Assembly: GCF_000765215.1 (NCBI RefSeq)
Contig: NZ_JPJE01000029.1
Coordinates: 1 to 64,000 of the forward strand
Reading direction: 5' to 3'
DNA length: 64,000 nucleotides
Source of the DNA: Eubacterium sp. ER2
Lineage (GTDB): Bacteria; Bacillota; Clostridia; Lachnospirales; Lachnospiraceae
A program made the position numbers and the translations under genes. The notes beneath the pieces are model-generated. The model saw only the letters and a program-made list of their open reading frames with translations, made no database searches and was not told the origin of the DNA. Shown here in pieces: positions 7,598 through 15,369 of the stretch (position 1 is its first letter; each line of letters opens with the position of its first letter).

Positions 7598-8875
7598 ATG
7601 AAAAAGAAACTGGTGAGCATGCTGCTCTGTGCTGCTATGGCAGCGACACTGACAGCAGGATGCGGCTCGGACAGCAGCGGTGAAAGCGGAGAGAAAAGCT
7701 CTTCATCCGGTGAAAGTAAGGAAATCACTTTTATGGCGCCTGACTGGGCAAACCCGGGAGATGAGCTGCTGGCAGAATTCACGGAGGAGACAGGTATCTC
7801 TGTCATTTTTAATGAGGTGAGCTGGGATGATATCCGGGATAAGGTGTCTATTGCGGCCAGCGGCGGAGAGGCAGCAGCTGACGTGATCGAGGTAGACTGG
7901 TCATGGGTAGGAGAGATGAACAGCGCGGGATGGCTGGAGCCTATCGAGATGACAGATGAGGACAAGGAGGACATGCCTACGCTTGAGACCTTTACCATTG
8001 ATGGTGAGATACTTGCTGTGCCTTATGCAAATGATTACCGGATCGCCTACTATAATAAAGAGCATTTTGAGCAGGCTGGAATTACAGAAGTTCCTGAGAC
8101 TTGGGATGAGGTATATGATGCTCTGAAAAAGATCAAAGAAGCAGGGATCGTAGAGTATCCCTACACAATGCCGATGAACGCGGATGAGTCTGCCACCACT
8201 TCCATGATGTGGATGGCCTTCTCAAGAAGTGGCCAGGTGTTCAATGATGACGATACACTGAATGAAGAAGCGGTCATGGATGCTCTGACATTTGAGAACC
8301 AGCTTGTGCAGGATGGATTTGTGGATCCAGCATCTATTTCTTTCAATGGCATGGATTGCTACCGCAAGATCACATCGGGCGAGGCCAGCTTTATGGTAGG
8401 TCCTACCAAGTTTGTGGGTATCAGCAATGATCCTGAGCAGTGCTCAGAGATCGGAAACATTGTTCCTATCCTTCTTCCGGGAACAGACGGAACATCTCCG
8501 CAGACAATGGCTCTTCCGGAAGCAGTTGGAATTACTTCCTTCTCAGAAAACAAAGAAGCAGCCCAGGAGTTCGTTAAATGGTACAGCTCAGCAGATGTCC
8601 AGAAGAGAATGTACGCAGTCAACAGTTCCATTCCGACAAGAAACTCAGTCTTGGCAGAAATGGTAGAAGATGGCACATTTGAAAATGCAGGGGCCATGCT
8701 GGACGAGGCAGACCTGATCAAGTCTGTTTTTCCCAATGGCGTTCCTTCCTACTATTCTGAGATGAGCAACACTATGTACAATAACATTAATCAGATGGTT
8801 CTCGGAGAGCAGACTCCCCAGGAGGCATTTGATGCGATGAATGCGAAAGTGAATGAATTAATTGAAAAGAAGTAA
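7598..8875 (+). CDS. ABC transporter substrate-binding lipoprotein (family 1)
   Basis: A 425-residue lipoprotein whose signal peptide ends in the lipobox LTAGC (C22), followed by a Ser/Gly-rich linker. The mature part is a family-1 extracellular solute-binding protein, as used for oligosaccharides (FNEVSWDDIRDKVSIAASGG, ADVIEVDWSWVGEMN, VPYANDYRIAYYNKEHFEQAG). GGAGG lies before the ATG. It begins an operon with two overlapping permease genes. No ATPase gene is present, so a shared MsmK/UgpC-type ATPase encoded elsewhere is expected. A sugar ligand is likely but its identity is unknown. Confidence 0.92.
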   Translation: MKKKLVSMLLCAAMAATLTAGCGSDSSGESGEKSSSSGESKEITFMAPDWANPGDELLAEFTEETGISVIFNEVSWDDIRDKVSIAASGGEAAADVIEVDWSWVGEMNSAGWLEPIEMTDEDKEDMPTLETFTIDGEILAVPYANDYRIAYYNKEHFEQAGITEVPETWDEVYDALKKIKEAGIVEYPYTMPMNADESATTSMMWMAFSRSGQVFNDDDTLNEEAVMDALTFENQLVQDGFVDPASISFNGMDCYRKITSGEASFMVGPTKFVGISNDPEQCSEIGNIVPILLPGTDGTSPQTMALPEAVGITSFSENKEAAQEFVKWYSSADVQKRMYAVNSSIPTRNSVLAEMVEDGTFENAGAMLDEADLIKSVFPNGVPSYYSEMSNTMYNNINQMVLGEQTPQEAFDAMNAKVNELIEKK

Positions 8876-9731
8876 GATATTACCTTATGCATTACTGGCG
8901 CCCATTATTCTTATAATGGGCGTGTTGGTGTTTTATCCGACGATCATGACATTTTCATATAGCTTAAAGGAGATGAAGCTGACCAGCCCGGAGGACACAG
9001 ACTTTGTGGGCCTGTCCAACTATGTGGATGTCCTTACTTCAGACTCTTTTATGTATAGCTTGCAAAATACTCTGTTCCTCCTTGTCGTAGTTGTTATCCT
9101 GACTACAGTCCTGGGGTTTGGTGTGGCTCTTCTGCTCAATGTGGATACAAAGATATCGGGGCTTTTGATGGCGCTGGCCGTCCTTCCCTGGGCGCTCCCG
9201 CCCATTGTGAATGGGATCATATGGCGTTTTATTTTTCATCCAGGATATGGTTTTATGAACAAGCTCCTTATCAGGCTGCATTTTATAGAAGAGCCCATTA
9301 TGTGGCTGACAGACCGGTGGCTGCTTCTTCTGATCGTGGCTATCGTGGTGGCGTGGAGGAGTATTCCGTTCTGTGCGATCGTCTGTCTCTCGGGGCTGCA
9401 CGCTATCCCGGAAGAACTCTATGAGGCAGCAAAGATAGACGGCGGCGGCAGGGTGACTGTCTTCCGATATATAACGGCACCGCTCATGATGCCTTTTATC
9501 GGTATTGGCATTACATCTGCATCGATCACGGCCATCAATATTTTTGACGAGATCGTAGCCCTTGCAGGGTACAAAGATCTGGGGAAAAATCTTCTGATCG
9601 AGAGTTATCTCACGACCTTCTCCTTTCTGGATTTTGGAAAGGGGAGCGCTCTTACTTATCTGATTATGCTGATGGCGGCCGTGCTTGGGTTCTTTTATCT
9701 TAGAAGTCTGAACAGGGAGGTGGAATTTTGA
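8862..9731 (+). CDS. ABC transporter permease, MalF/UgpA type
   Basis: A 289-residue permease with six predicted helices and the cytoplasmic EAA loop (EELYEAAKIDGGGRVTVFRY) that docks to the ATPase. The most probable start is TTG at 8862: an in-frame TAA sits immediately before it (8859-8861), and the first ATG falls inside the first membrane helix. The gene thus overlaps the substrate-binding protein gene by 14 nt, implying coupled translation. It pairs with the next permease as a heterodimeric channel. Confidence 0.9.
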   Translation: MKRSKILPYALLAPIILIMGVLVFYPTIMTFSYSLKEMKLTSPEDTDFVGLSNYVDVLTSDSFMYSLQNTLFLLVVVVILTTVLGFGVALLLNVDTKISGLLMALAVLPWALPPIVNGIIWRFIFHPGYGFMNKLLIRLHFIEEPIMWLTDRWLLLLIVAIVVAWRSIPFCAIVCLSGLHAIPEELYEAAKIDGGGRVTVFRYITAPLMMPFIGIGITSASITAINIFDEIVALAGYKDLGKNLLIESYLTTFSFLDFGKGSALTYLIMLMAAVLGFFYLRSLNREVEF

Positions 9732-10567
9732 AGAAAAAAGTTTCTCCTCTCTACTGGGTGGCGGTGGTTATCTTTCTTGTTTTGACAGTGGGACCTTTTG
9801 TGTGGGCCTTCTCGATTTCTGTCACACCGGAGTATGAGATGTTTAAAAACACTATGAACATGTTCCCCAGCGAGATTACCTGGGATAACTATCTTACGCT
9901 GTTTGATTCTATCAGTCAGCAGCATATCCGGCTTTTCCGAGGGCTTGAGAACTCTCTGAAGGCAGTGGCGTGTACACTTGTCATCGGGATTCCTGTGGCT
10001 GCAGTCACAGCCTACACTCTGAGCAGGATGGAGTTCAGGGGGAAGAAGATCATCAAGAACGCGATCTTGATTACTATGGTCATTCCGGTGTTTGCGACTA
10101 TCATTCCTCTATACAGGATGTTCTCGGCTATGGAACTGCTCAACAGCACTTTTTGGCTGAGCATGGTATATGCCAGCTCCTTTCTGCCTATGAGCATCTG
10201 GCTGATGAGCAATTACTTTTCGACGATACCCAGGGAATTAGAAGAAGCCGCCCTTGTGGACGGCTGCGGACGGCTAAGGACATTTTTCCGGATCATACTT
10301 CCGGTGTCCTATCCTATCATATGTGCCAGTATGCTCATTATGTTCCTGAGCGCCTGGAGTCAGTTTCAGATTCCCCTGATCCTGGCGTCGAATAATGACA
10401 CAAAGCCGGCGGCCATTGTGGCCTCGGAGTTTATGACAAAAGACACAGTGCTTTACGGAATTACTGCTGCTGCGGGGATGCTGATCATTCTGCCGCCGGC
10501 CATTGCAGCGCTTGTCTTCCGGAAACTTCTCGTTAGAGGAATGACAGGGGGATCTATCAAGGGGTAA
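9728..10567 (+). CDS. ABC transporter permease, MalG type
   Basis: A 279-residue permease with six helices and the EAA loop ELEEAALVDGCGRLRTFFRI. The start is TTG at 9728, overlapping the upstream stop as TTGA and preceded by a strong AGGAGGTGG. Two successive TTG starts suggest that expression of the channel subunits is kept below that of the binding protein. It ends the importer operon, 40 nt from a convergent flavodoxin gene. Confidence 0.9.
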   Translation: MKKKVSPLYWVAVVIFLVLTVGPFVWAFSISVTPEYEMFKNTMNMFPSEITWDNYLTLFDSISQQHIRLFRGLENSLKAVACTLVIGIPVAAVTAYTLSRMEFRGKKIIKNAILITMVIPVFATIIPLYRMFSAMELLNSTFWLSMVYASSFLPMSIWLMSNYFSTIPRELEEAALVDGCGRLRTFFRIILPVSYPIICASMLIMFLSAWSQFQIPLILASNNDTKPAAIVASEFMTKDTVLYGITAAAGMLIILPPAIAALVFRKLLVRGMTGGSIKG

Positions 10568-10607
10568 AAGATCATGCCAGATTGATAAAAGGAATCAGCA
10601 GATCTGT

Positions 10608-11129
10608 TTAAACACAGGAGGCATGGGAAATGCAGGATAATGCGAATTCCTGTGCCTTTTTCAGATCCTCCCGGTCCGGGTGAGTCATGGCGCAGTCAAA
10701 GTTTCGGATAAACCCGTCTACCTGCGGGGCGTTTTCGCTGGTGCGCATGTTCTCGTATTTCTGGCGGACCTGCATGGGCATCTTTCCCTGGCAGATGTAA
10801 CAGCCCAGGTAGCGGCAGCTGCTGTTGATCCATGCGCTGACATTTTTCTCAATAAGGCTGTAGTATTCCGCGGATCTTCCCATGCCGCAGGTGCCGAAGA
10901 GGGCAATGTTCTTATTCTCCAGGGAGCTGAGCAGATCGCTCACCTCTATGCAGCAGGAGCCTCTGTGAACGCAGAAGCCGATAAAATAAGTGGAAGCCTC
11001 GGGGATGGGCTTGCCGCTGTCTATGTCGATCAGATCTCTGGAGCCCTCCGGCAGGGCGGAGAAGATGGCGGCAGCTACGCTCTTTGTGTTTCCGGACTGG
11101 CTGTTGTATAAAACTAAATAATCCAACAT
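10608..11129 (-). CDS. Flavodoxin-like protein
   Basis: This protein of about 173 residues has the FMN phosphate-binding loop YNSQSGNTKSVA near the N-terminus and a flavodoxin-type continuation (NKNIALFGTCGMGRS, then CYICQGKMP). It is unusually rich in cysteine (HRGSCCIEV, SSCRYLGCYIC). ATG at 11127-11129 is preferred over the in-frame GTG six bases upstream because AGAAGG is spaced correctly for the ATG. It shares a strand with the zinc-ribbon protein 30 nt upstream and may form an operon with it. It probably carries electrons to an unknown oxidoreductase. Confidence 0.8.
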   Translation of the reverse strand: MLDYLVLYNSQSGNTKSVAAAIFSALPEGSRDLIDIDSGKPIPEASTYFIGFCVHRGSCCIEVSDLLSSLENKNIALFGTCGMGRSAEYYSLIEKNVSAWINSSCRYLGCYICQGKMPMQVRQKYENMRTSENAPQVDGFIRNFDCAMTHPDREDLKKAQEFALSCISHASCV

Positions 11130-11159
11130 ATGCACGTACCTTCTTTCATGATATCTTTA

Positions 11160-11555
11160 TCAGCTCTTCTTGATGAACCGGGTCTGGCATTTGGGACAGC
11201 GGATCTCGATCTTGCCCTTGCCTTTCGGAACCCGGATCTTCTGCCGGCAGGTGGGACATTTGTAGATGTGGTGGGTCTTGCGCTGTGCCATCAGGTTCTT
11301 CTGGGTGGCGAACCAGGTGCGGATCCGGCGTGTCTTTGCCAGGTAGGCCTGGTTCTCGGCAGAGCGCCTGTAAATGTTCCTGGAAAACAGCCGGAAGTAT
11401 GTGTAGATGATCAGAGCCCAGGAAAGGAGCGACAGGATGGCGCTCTCAAAGAAACCGGACAGGATCATCACGATAAGAGCAACGATCAGGGTTGCCTTTC
11501 CCAAAGAGTCAAAGCCGTAGCGTCCGGCCATAAATCGTATCAGTTTTTCTTTCAT
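11160..11555 (-). CDS. Membrane protein with C-terminal zinc ribbon
   Basis: This 131-residue protein has one or two hydrophobic helices near residues 20-55 (ATLIVALIVMILSGFFESAI and following). It ends in a basic tail with a four-cysteine ribbon, KCPTCRQKIRVPKGKGK then RCPKCQTRF. Such proteins are common and uncharacterised in clostridia; the ribbon probably binds zinc. GGAGG precedes the ATG. It is divergent from the sortase gene. No function can be assigned. Confidence 0.75.
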   Translation of the reverse strand: MKEKLIRFMAGRYGFDSLGKATLIVALIVMILSGFFESAILSLLSWALIIYTYFRLFSRNIYRRSAENQAYLAKTRRIRTWFATQKNLMAQRKTHHIYKCPTCRQKIRVPKGKGKIEIRCPKCQTRFIKKS

Positions 11556-11722
11556 TTTCTCATCCTCCTATCTGCAATCATACTCGCACCGCCTGCAAAG
11601 TCAATAAACTGGAAATTAAAAATATATAAAATAATAGAAGCGCATCTTTTGATGTGTTATACTGGGAAAGAACAGGCATCGTGCAATGTGACGTGTGTTT
11701 ATGAAGAAAAGGAGTTAAGACA

Positions 11723-12748
11723 TTGAGCGAAAAGAAGCATTACCATAGAGGGAGAAGGCGCTCTTCCAGCCTGGCCGGGAGCCGCGGCAGCAGCCGGGAA
11801 AGGGCTGCGCGTCAGGTGGAGAGACGGCCGGAAGAAGATTGGGAGAACGAGTGGATCGATCTGGAGGAAGATGAGGATCTGCGAACACCGGACCAGGTTA
11901 AGGCTACAGGGAAGAGAAGAGCTGCTTCCGGAGGCAAAGCGGGCGCCGGGAAAAAGAAAGGGAAAACTCCCGGAAAGGGCGAGAAAAAGAATGGACGGAA
12001 GGGGCGCATGATCAGCAACATCATCCTTGTGGTGGCTGTCATCGTCTTCTGCGTGTCTGCCTTTCAGCTTTTTCACATTATCTCGGGGTATTACGAGGGA
12101 CGCAAGGAGTACGACGAAGTGAAAGAGCTTGCTATCACGGAGGAGGAGTCTGAGGACGGAGAGAACCAGTTCACGGTGGATTTTGACACACTGATGGGGA
12201 TCAATCCGGACACGGTGGGATGGATCCGCTTTGACCCGGAACCGGCCCAGATCAATTATCCCCTGGTCCAGACGGCGGACAACAGCACCTATCTGAATAA
12301 GACTTTTTCTGCCAGTGACAACACGGTGGGGGCTATTTTTGTAAATACGTACAATAACCCGGACTTTAATGACAGAAATACCATCATATACGGACACCGT
12401 ATGAACGACAGTTCCATGTTCCACGACCTGGCCAAGTATGAGGAGCAGTCTTTCTGGGAGGCCAATCCCTACTTCTATATTTATACGCCGGACGGGCGTG
12501 AGATCACCTACCACATCTATGCGGCAGGGCAGGTGACGGAGACATCGGACACGTACCTGACGGACTTTGCCGATGATGCCGCCTACCAGGCTTTTCTGGA
12601 CTATACGAAGGAGGCATCCGCCTACGACACAGGCGTGGAGGTGACTACCCAGGACACCGTGGTGACGCTGTCTACCTGTACCCGGGCCAGCGACGAGCAC
12701 AGGATGGTAGTTGTGGGAGTGAAAGAAAGTGAAAAGCAGATTAATTAA
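11723..12748 (+). CDS. srtB: Class B sortase
   Basis: This 341-residue protein has a long, very basic cytoplasmic N-terminus (residues 1-95, Lys/Gly/Arg-rich), one membrane helix (about 97-118) and a sortase domain. The catalytic triad is visible: His225 in YGHRMNDSSMF, Cys319 in TLSTCTRAS and Arg327 in DEHRMVVVG. Class B sortases join surface proteins to the cell wall. The start is TTG at 11723, preceded by AAAAGGAG; the ATG at 11701 is followed by a stop. No obvious sortase substrate is encoded nearby. The cationic N-terminus is unusually long for this family and may bind membrane or nucleic acid. Confidence 0.9.
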   Translation: MSEKKHYHRGRRRSSSLAGSRGSSRERAARQVERRPEEDWENEWIDLEEDEDLRTPDQVKATGKRRAASGGKAGAGKKKGKTPGKGEKKNGRKGRMISNIILVVAVIVFCVSAFQLFHIISGYYEGRKEYDEVKELAITEEESEDGENQFTVDFDTLMGINPDTVGWIRFDPEPAQINYPLVQTADNSTYLNKTFSASDNTVGAIFVNTYNNPDFNDRNTIIYGHRMNDSSMFHDLAKYEEQSFWEANPYFYIYTPDGREITYHIYAAGQVTETSDTYLTDFADDAAYQAFLDYTKEASAYDTGVEVTTQDTVVTLSTCTRASDEHRMVVVGVKESEKQIN

Positions 12749-12781
12749 ATAAAAAGACAGGAGCATGAGGGAGGAAGAAAG

Positions 12782-12973
12782 ATGACACCGTACACATACG
12801 AAGTGGGAGATATTGTCAGGATGAAAAAAAAGCATCCCTGCGGGAGCTTTGAGTGGGAGATCCTCCGGGTAGGGGCGGATTTCCGCCTGAAGTGTACAGG
12901 ATGCGGGCACCAGATCATGATCGCGAGAAAACTTGTGGAGAAAAATACAAAAGATTTAAGGAAAAAAGCTTGA
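12782..12973 (+). CDS. DUF951 domain protein
   Basis: A 63-residue protein with the DUF951 pattern: VGDIVRMKKKHPCGSFEWEI, then LKCTGCGHQIMIAR, with three cysteines probably binding a metal. GGGAGGAAG precedes the ATG. In Firmicutes this gene is often found just upstream of rpsF, as here, but its role is unknown. Its stop overlaps the -35 of the rpsF promoter. Confidence 0.88.
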   Translation: MTPYTYEVGDIVRMKKKHPCGSFEWEILRVGADFRLKCTGCGHQIMIARKLVEKNTKDLRKKA

Positions 12974-12998
12974 AATAAGCAAGACCATATGATATCAT
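12970..12998 (+). promoter_or_regulatory. Promoter of rpsF-ssb-rpsR
   Basis: TTGAAA (12970-12975), a 17-bp spacer and TATCAT (12993-12998) form a strong sigma-A promoter. The -35 overlaps the stop codon of the DUF951 gene, and about 100 nt of leader follow before rpsF. Confidence 0.65.
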
Positions 12999-13021
12999 AT
13001 TAACTCGTGATATATCAGTAT

Positions 13022-13073
13022 CCGACCGGAAATCGTCCGGAAGGGTATCCTTGCTCCCGGCAGAAAGCCAGGG
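13022..13073 (+). ncRNA. Candidate S6:S18 ribosomal leader
   Basis: The rpsF leader can form two hairpins. The first pairs CCGAC (13022-13026) with GTCCGG (13035-13040) around a bulged C; the second pairs CCCGGC (13056-13061) with GCC-A-GGG (13067-13073). Autoregulatory S6:S18-binding leaders with CCG-containing stems are known before rpsF in many bacteria. The match is by position and general shape only. Confidence 0.45.
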
Positions 13074-13103
13074 GCCAAAAGACCAGAAGGAGGTGCAAAC
13101 TAC

Positions 13104-13391
13104 ATGAATAAGTATGAGTTAGCTGTTGTAGTCAATGCAAAGATCGAAGACGAAGAGAGAGCACAGGTCATCGAGAAAGTGAAAGACATGATCACTCGTT
13201 TCGGCGGCAATGTGACAGACGTTGATGAATGGGGTAAGAGAAGACTCGCTTACGAAATTCAGAAGATGAAAGAAGCTTATTACTATTTCGTCCACTTCGA
13301 AGCTGATGCTACAGTTCCAGGCGAGATCGAGCAGAGAATTCGCATCATGGATAACGTACTCAGATATTTATGCGTAAAACAAGAGGCATAG
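13104..13391 (+). CDS. rpsF: 30S ribosomal protein S6
   Basis: This 95-residue protein is typical S6: it starts MNKYELAVVVNAKIEDEERA, has DEWGKRRLAYEIQKMKEAYY in the middle and ends in IMDNVLRYLCVK. S6 binds S18 in the platform of the small subunit. GAAGGAGG precedes the ATG. The order rpsF-ssb-rpsR is the classical Firmicute arrangement, and the leader may be autoregulated. Confidence 0.98.
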   Translation: MNKYELAVVVNAKIEDEERAQVIEKVKDMITRFGGNVTDVDEWGKRRLAYEIQKMKEAYYYFVHFEADATVPGEIEQRIRIMDNVLRYLCVKQEA

Positions 13392-13409
13392 TATAAGAGA
13401 GGTAGAAGA

Positions 13410-13850
13410 ATGAATAAAGTAATTTTGATGGGACGTTTGACGAGAGACCCGGAAGTGAGATACTCACAGGGAGAGAATCCGCTGGCCATCGCCAGATTTA
13501 CACTGGCTGTAGACCGCCGGTTCAAGCGTGACGGAGAGCAGAGCGCAGATTTTATTTCCTGCGTTGCTTTCGGAAAACAGGCTGAGCATGCGGAGAGATA
13601 CTACAGACAGGGACTGAAGATCGTTGTCTGCGGACGGATCCAGACGGGCAGCTACACCAACAGGGACGGCGTGAAGGTATACACAACAGAGGTTGTAGTG
13701 GAAGAACAGGAATTTGCCGAGAGCAAAGCTGCAAGCGATGCACATGCAGGCGGTTTCCAGTCAGCTCCCCAACCGGCACCAGCCGCACCGGCCGGTGACG
13801 GCTTCATGAATATTCCAGATGGAATAGACGAAGAATTACCGTTTAATTAA
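13410..13850 (+). CDS. ssb: Single-stranded DNA-binding protein
   Basis: A 146-residue SSB with an N-terminal OB fold (MNKVILMGRLTRDPEVRYSQ, ADFISCVAFGKQAE), a Pro/Ala-rich linker and the acidic protein-interaction tail DGIDEELPFN. It covers single-stranded DNA during replication and repair. It lies 18 nt after rpsF and shares its operon. Confidence 0.97.
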   Translation: MNKVILMGRLTRDPEVRYSQGENPLAIARFTLAVDRRFKRDGEQSADFISCVAFGKQAEHAERYYRQGLKIVVCGRIQTGSYTNRDGVKVYTTEVVVEEQEFAESKAASDAHAGGFQSAPQPAPAAPAGDGFMNIPDGIDEELPFN

Positions 13851-13882
13851 GGACATATTGTGTATAGAAAGGAGAGACCATC

Positions 13883-14149
13883 ATGGCTTTCGAGAAAGGA
13901 AATCGTCCTGAAGGCGGCTTCAAGAGAAGAGGCGGCGGACGCAGAAGAAAAAAAGTTTGCGTGTTCTGTGGAAAAGAGAACAATGAGATCGATTACAAGG
14001 ATGTAGCAAAGTTAAGAAAATATATCTCTGAGAGAGGAAAGATTCTTCCCAGAAGAATTACAGGAAACTGTGCAAAACATCAGAGAGCTCTGACAGTAGC
14101 TATCAAGAGAGCAAGACATATCGCTTTAATGCCATATGTTCAGGACTAA
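13883..14149 (+). CDS. rpsR: 30S ribosomal protein S18
   Basis: An 88-residue S18 with a basic Gly/Arg N-terminus, the zinc-type [20 protein letters not shown] motif and [29 protein letters not shown] precedes the ATG. It is the last gene of the rpsF operon, with a strong intrinsic terminator 20 nt after the stop. Confidence 0.98.
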   Translation: MAFEKGNRPEGGFKRRGGGRRRKKVCVFCGKENNEIDYKDVAKLRKYISERGKILPRRITGNCAKHQRALTVAIKRARHIALMPYVQD

Positions 14150-14169
14150 TCTGTAGGGTGAAATGCCGG

Positions 14170-14203
14170 GCGGCAGATGGAAATTCCATCTGCCGCTCTT
14201 TTA
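14170..14203 (+). terminator. Intrinsic terminator after rpsR
   Basis: GCGGCAGATGG (14170-14180) pairs perfectly with CCATCTGCCGC (14186-14196) around AAATT, followed by TCTTTTATT. Confidence 0.92.
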
Positions 14204-14228
14204 TTCCTATAGAATTTCGTGGAGTTGG

Positions 14229-14257
14229 TTGTGCGCAGAGGCTCCAGCATCTATAAT
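14229..14257 (+). promoter_or_regulatory. Promoter of the lipoprotein gene
   Basis: A perfect -10 (TATAAT, 14252-14257) lies 17 bp after TTGTGC (14229-14234), a -35 matching at three positions. The ATG follows at 14291. Confidence 0.5.
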
Positions 14258-14290
14258 GAAAGAAAATATGATGTTAGAAGGGGGAAGGTG

Positions 14291-15340
14291 ATGAAGAAAC
14301 GGACAGTGCTGCCAGCGTTGGCGTTCTCGCTGGCAGTGGTTCTGACAGTGGGGTGCCAAGGTTTCTCTGGGGAGACTGGTACTGGACAGGAGAGAGGTGC
14401 GGGACAATCGGAAGAGATGCAGGGAGAGACATGGAGAAAAGTGCAGGAAGGGGAACAGACAGGTCGGGCGCAAATTATAAAGGAATCTCCCAGTGACGAA
14501 AAATCCTGGGAATATTTTACATATTCCTTATCCGGAAATATGGCGGTGATAGACAAGACGCTCTATTATATAAGCGATTTGGATATGGCCCGGATGAAGG
14601 TGGATCTGACTGTTGACAGCCCTGAGGCAGAGCCGGTAGGGTACGGAGAAATCGTGGCTGTAAAGGCGGGAGGAGACATTCTATATATGGTTAGGGATGA
14701 TGGCTGCCTTATCCTCTACGATACGGTGTGCCAGACAGAAATTTCCACTCTCTTCCCAGGATACCAGATACCGATGGAAGATACGAGCGATATATGTCTA
14801 TGTACAGCAGATGACACGGGTGTATATTTTACCGTGGATGAAAGGAAATTCATGCATGTGAAATCTGACGGAAGCGTGGAGGAACTCAGGGGATTTGACG
14901 AACCTCAGACCGTAAGACTTGCAGCGGTGGATGGCAGTGTTTTTTATTATGATAAGTGGGCGGAAGATGGGAGATATGATACCGGTACGCCATACTACCT
15001 CTGGAATGGAAGAATTCTTTTTTCGTCTGGAGGCTTCCTATATTCGGTAAACGTGGATGATACAGGGGATGAGAAAAGTACAGAAATTTCTGGCAATAAC
15101 TGTACACTTATGGGAGAATATATTTATTACGTGGATTCAGGAGACAGAGGACTGTACACGGTTGACCTCTCCACTATGGAAACTAAGAAGGCGGATGATT
15201 CCTATCACGCATGGGGAGGAGTTATGGTGGCAGTGGGAGATAGTCTCCTGATCCACAGGACGGAGGCGAGAGATGTAAATGCCATGTCCCAGGGAGAGTG
15301 GGAGGAAAAAATCTACTACTTTTCCCCGGAAGACTTATAG
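14291..15340 (+). CDS. Lipoprotein with DUF5050-like beta-propeller repeats
   Basis: A protein of about 349 residues starting MKKRTVLPALAFSL, with a signal peptide ending in the lipobox LTVGC. The mature part shows repeated short aromatic beta-motifs (KTLYYISDLDMARMK, DDTGVYFTVDERKF, DGSVFYYDKWA, GEYIYYVDSGDRGLYTVDLS). These resemble the YY-containing blades of DUF5050-type surface propellers. The start is set by GGGGGAAGG before 14291, not by the longer frame opening at 14219. It is probably an extracellular sensor or binding protein; its ligand is unknown. It lies alone between the rpsR terminator and dsdA. Confidence 0.7.
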   Translation: MKKRTVLPALAFSLAVVLTVGCQGFSGETGTGQERGAGQSEEMQGETWRKVQEGEQTGRAQIIKESPSDEKSWEYFTYSLSGNMAVIDKTLYYISDLDMARMKVDLTVDSPEAEPVGYGEIVAVKAGGDILYMVRDDGCLILYDTVCQTEISTLFPGYQIPMEDTSDICLCTADDTGVYFTVDERKFMHVKSDGSVEELRGFDEPQTVRLAAVDGSVFYYDKWAEDGRYDTGTPYYLWNGRILFSSGGFLYSVNVDDTGDEKSTEISGNNCTLMGEYIYYVDSGDRGLYTVDLSTMETKKADDSYHAWGGVMVAVGDSLLIHRTEARDVNAMSQGEWEEKIYYFSPEDL

Positions 15341-15369
15341 TACTTCATACGACTACAGGAGGTATAAAA

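Noticed and set aside
11660-11723. ATG at 11701 as the sortase start
   Set aside because: That frame stops after five codons; the TTG at 11723 with AAAAGGAG in front is the only start that fits the sortase frame.
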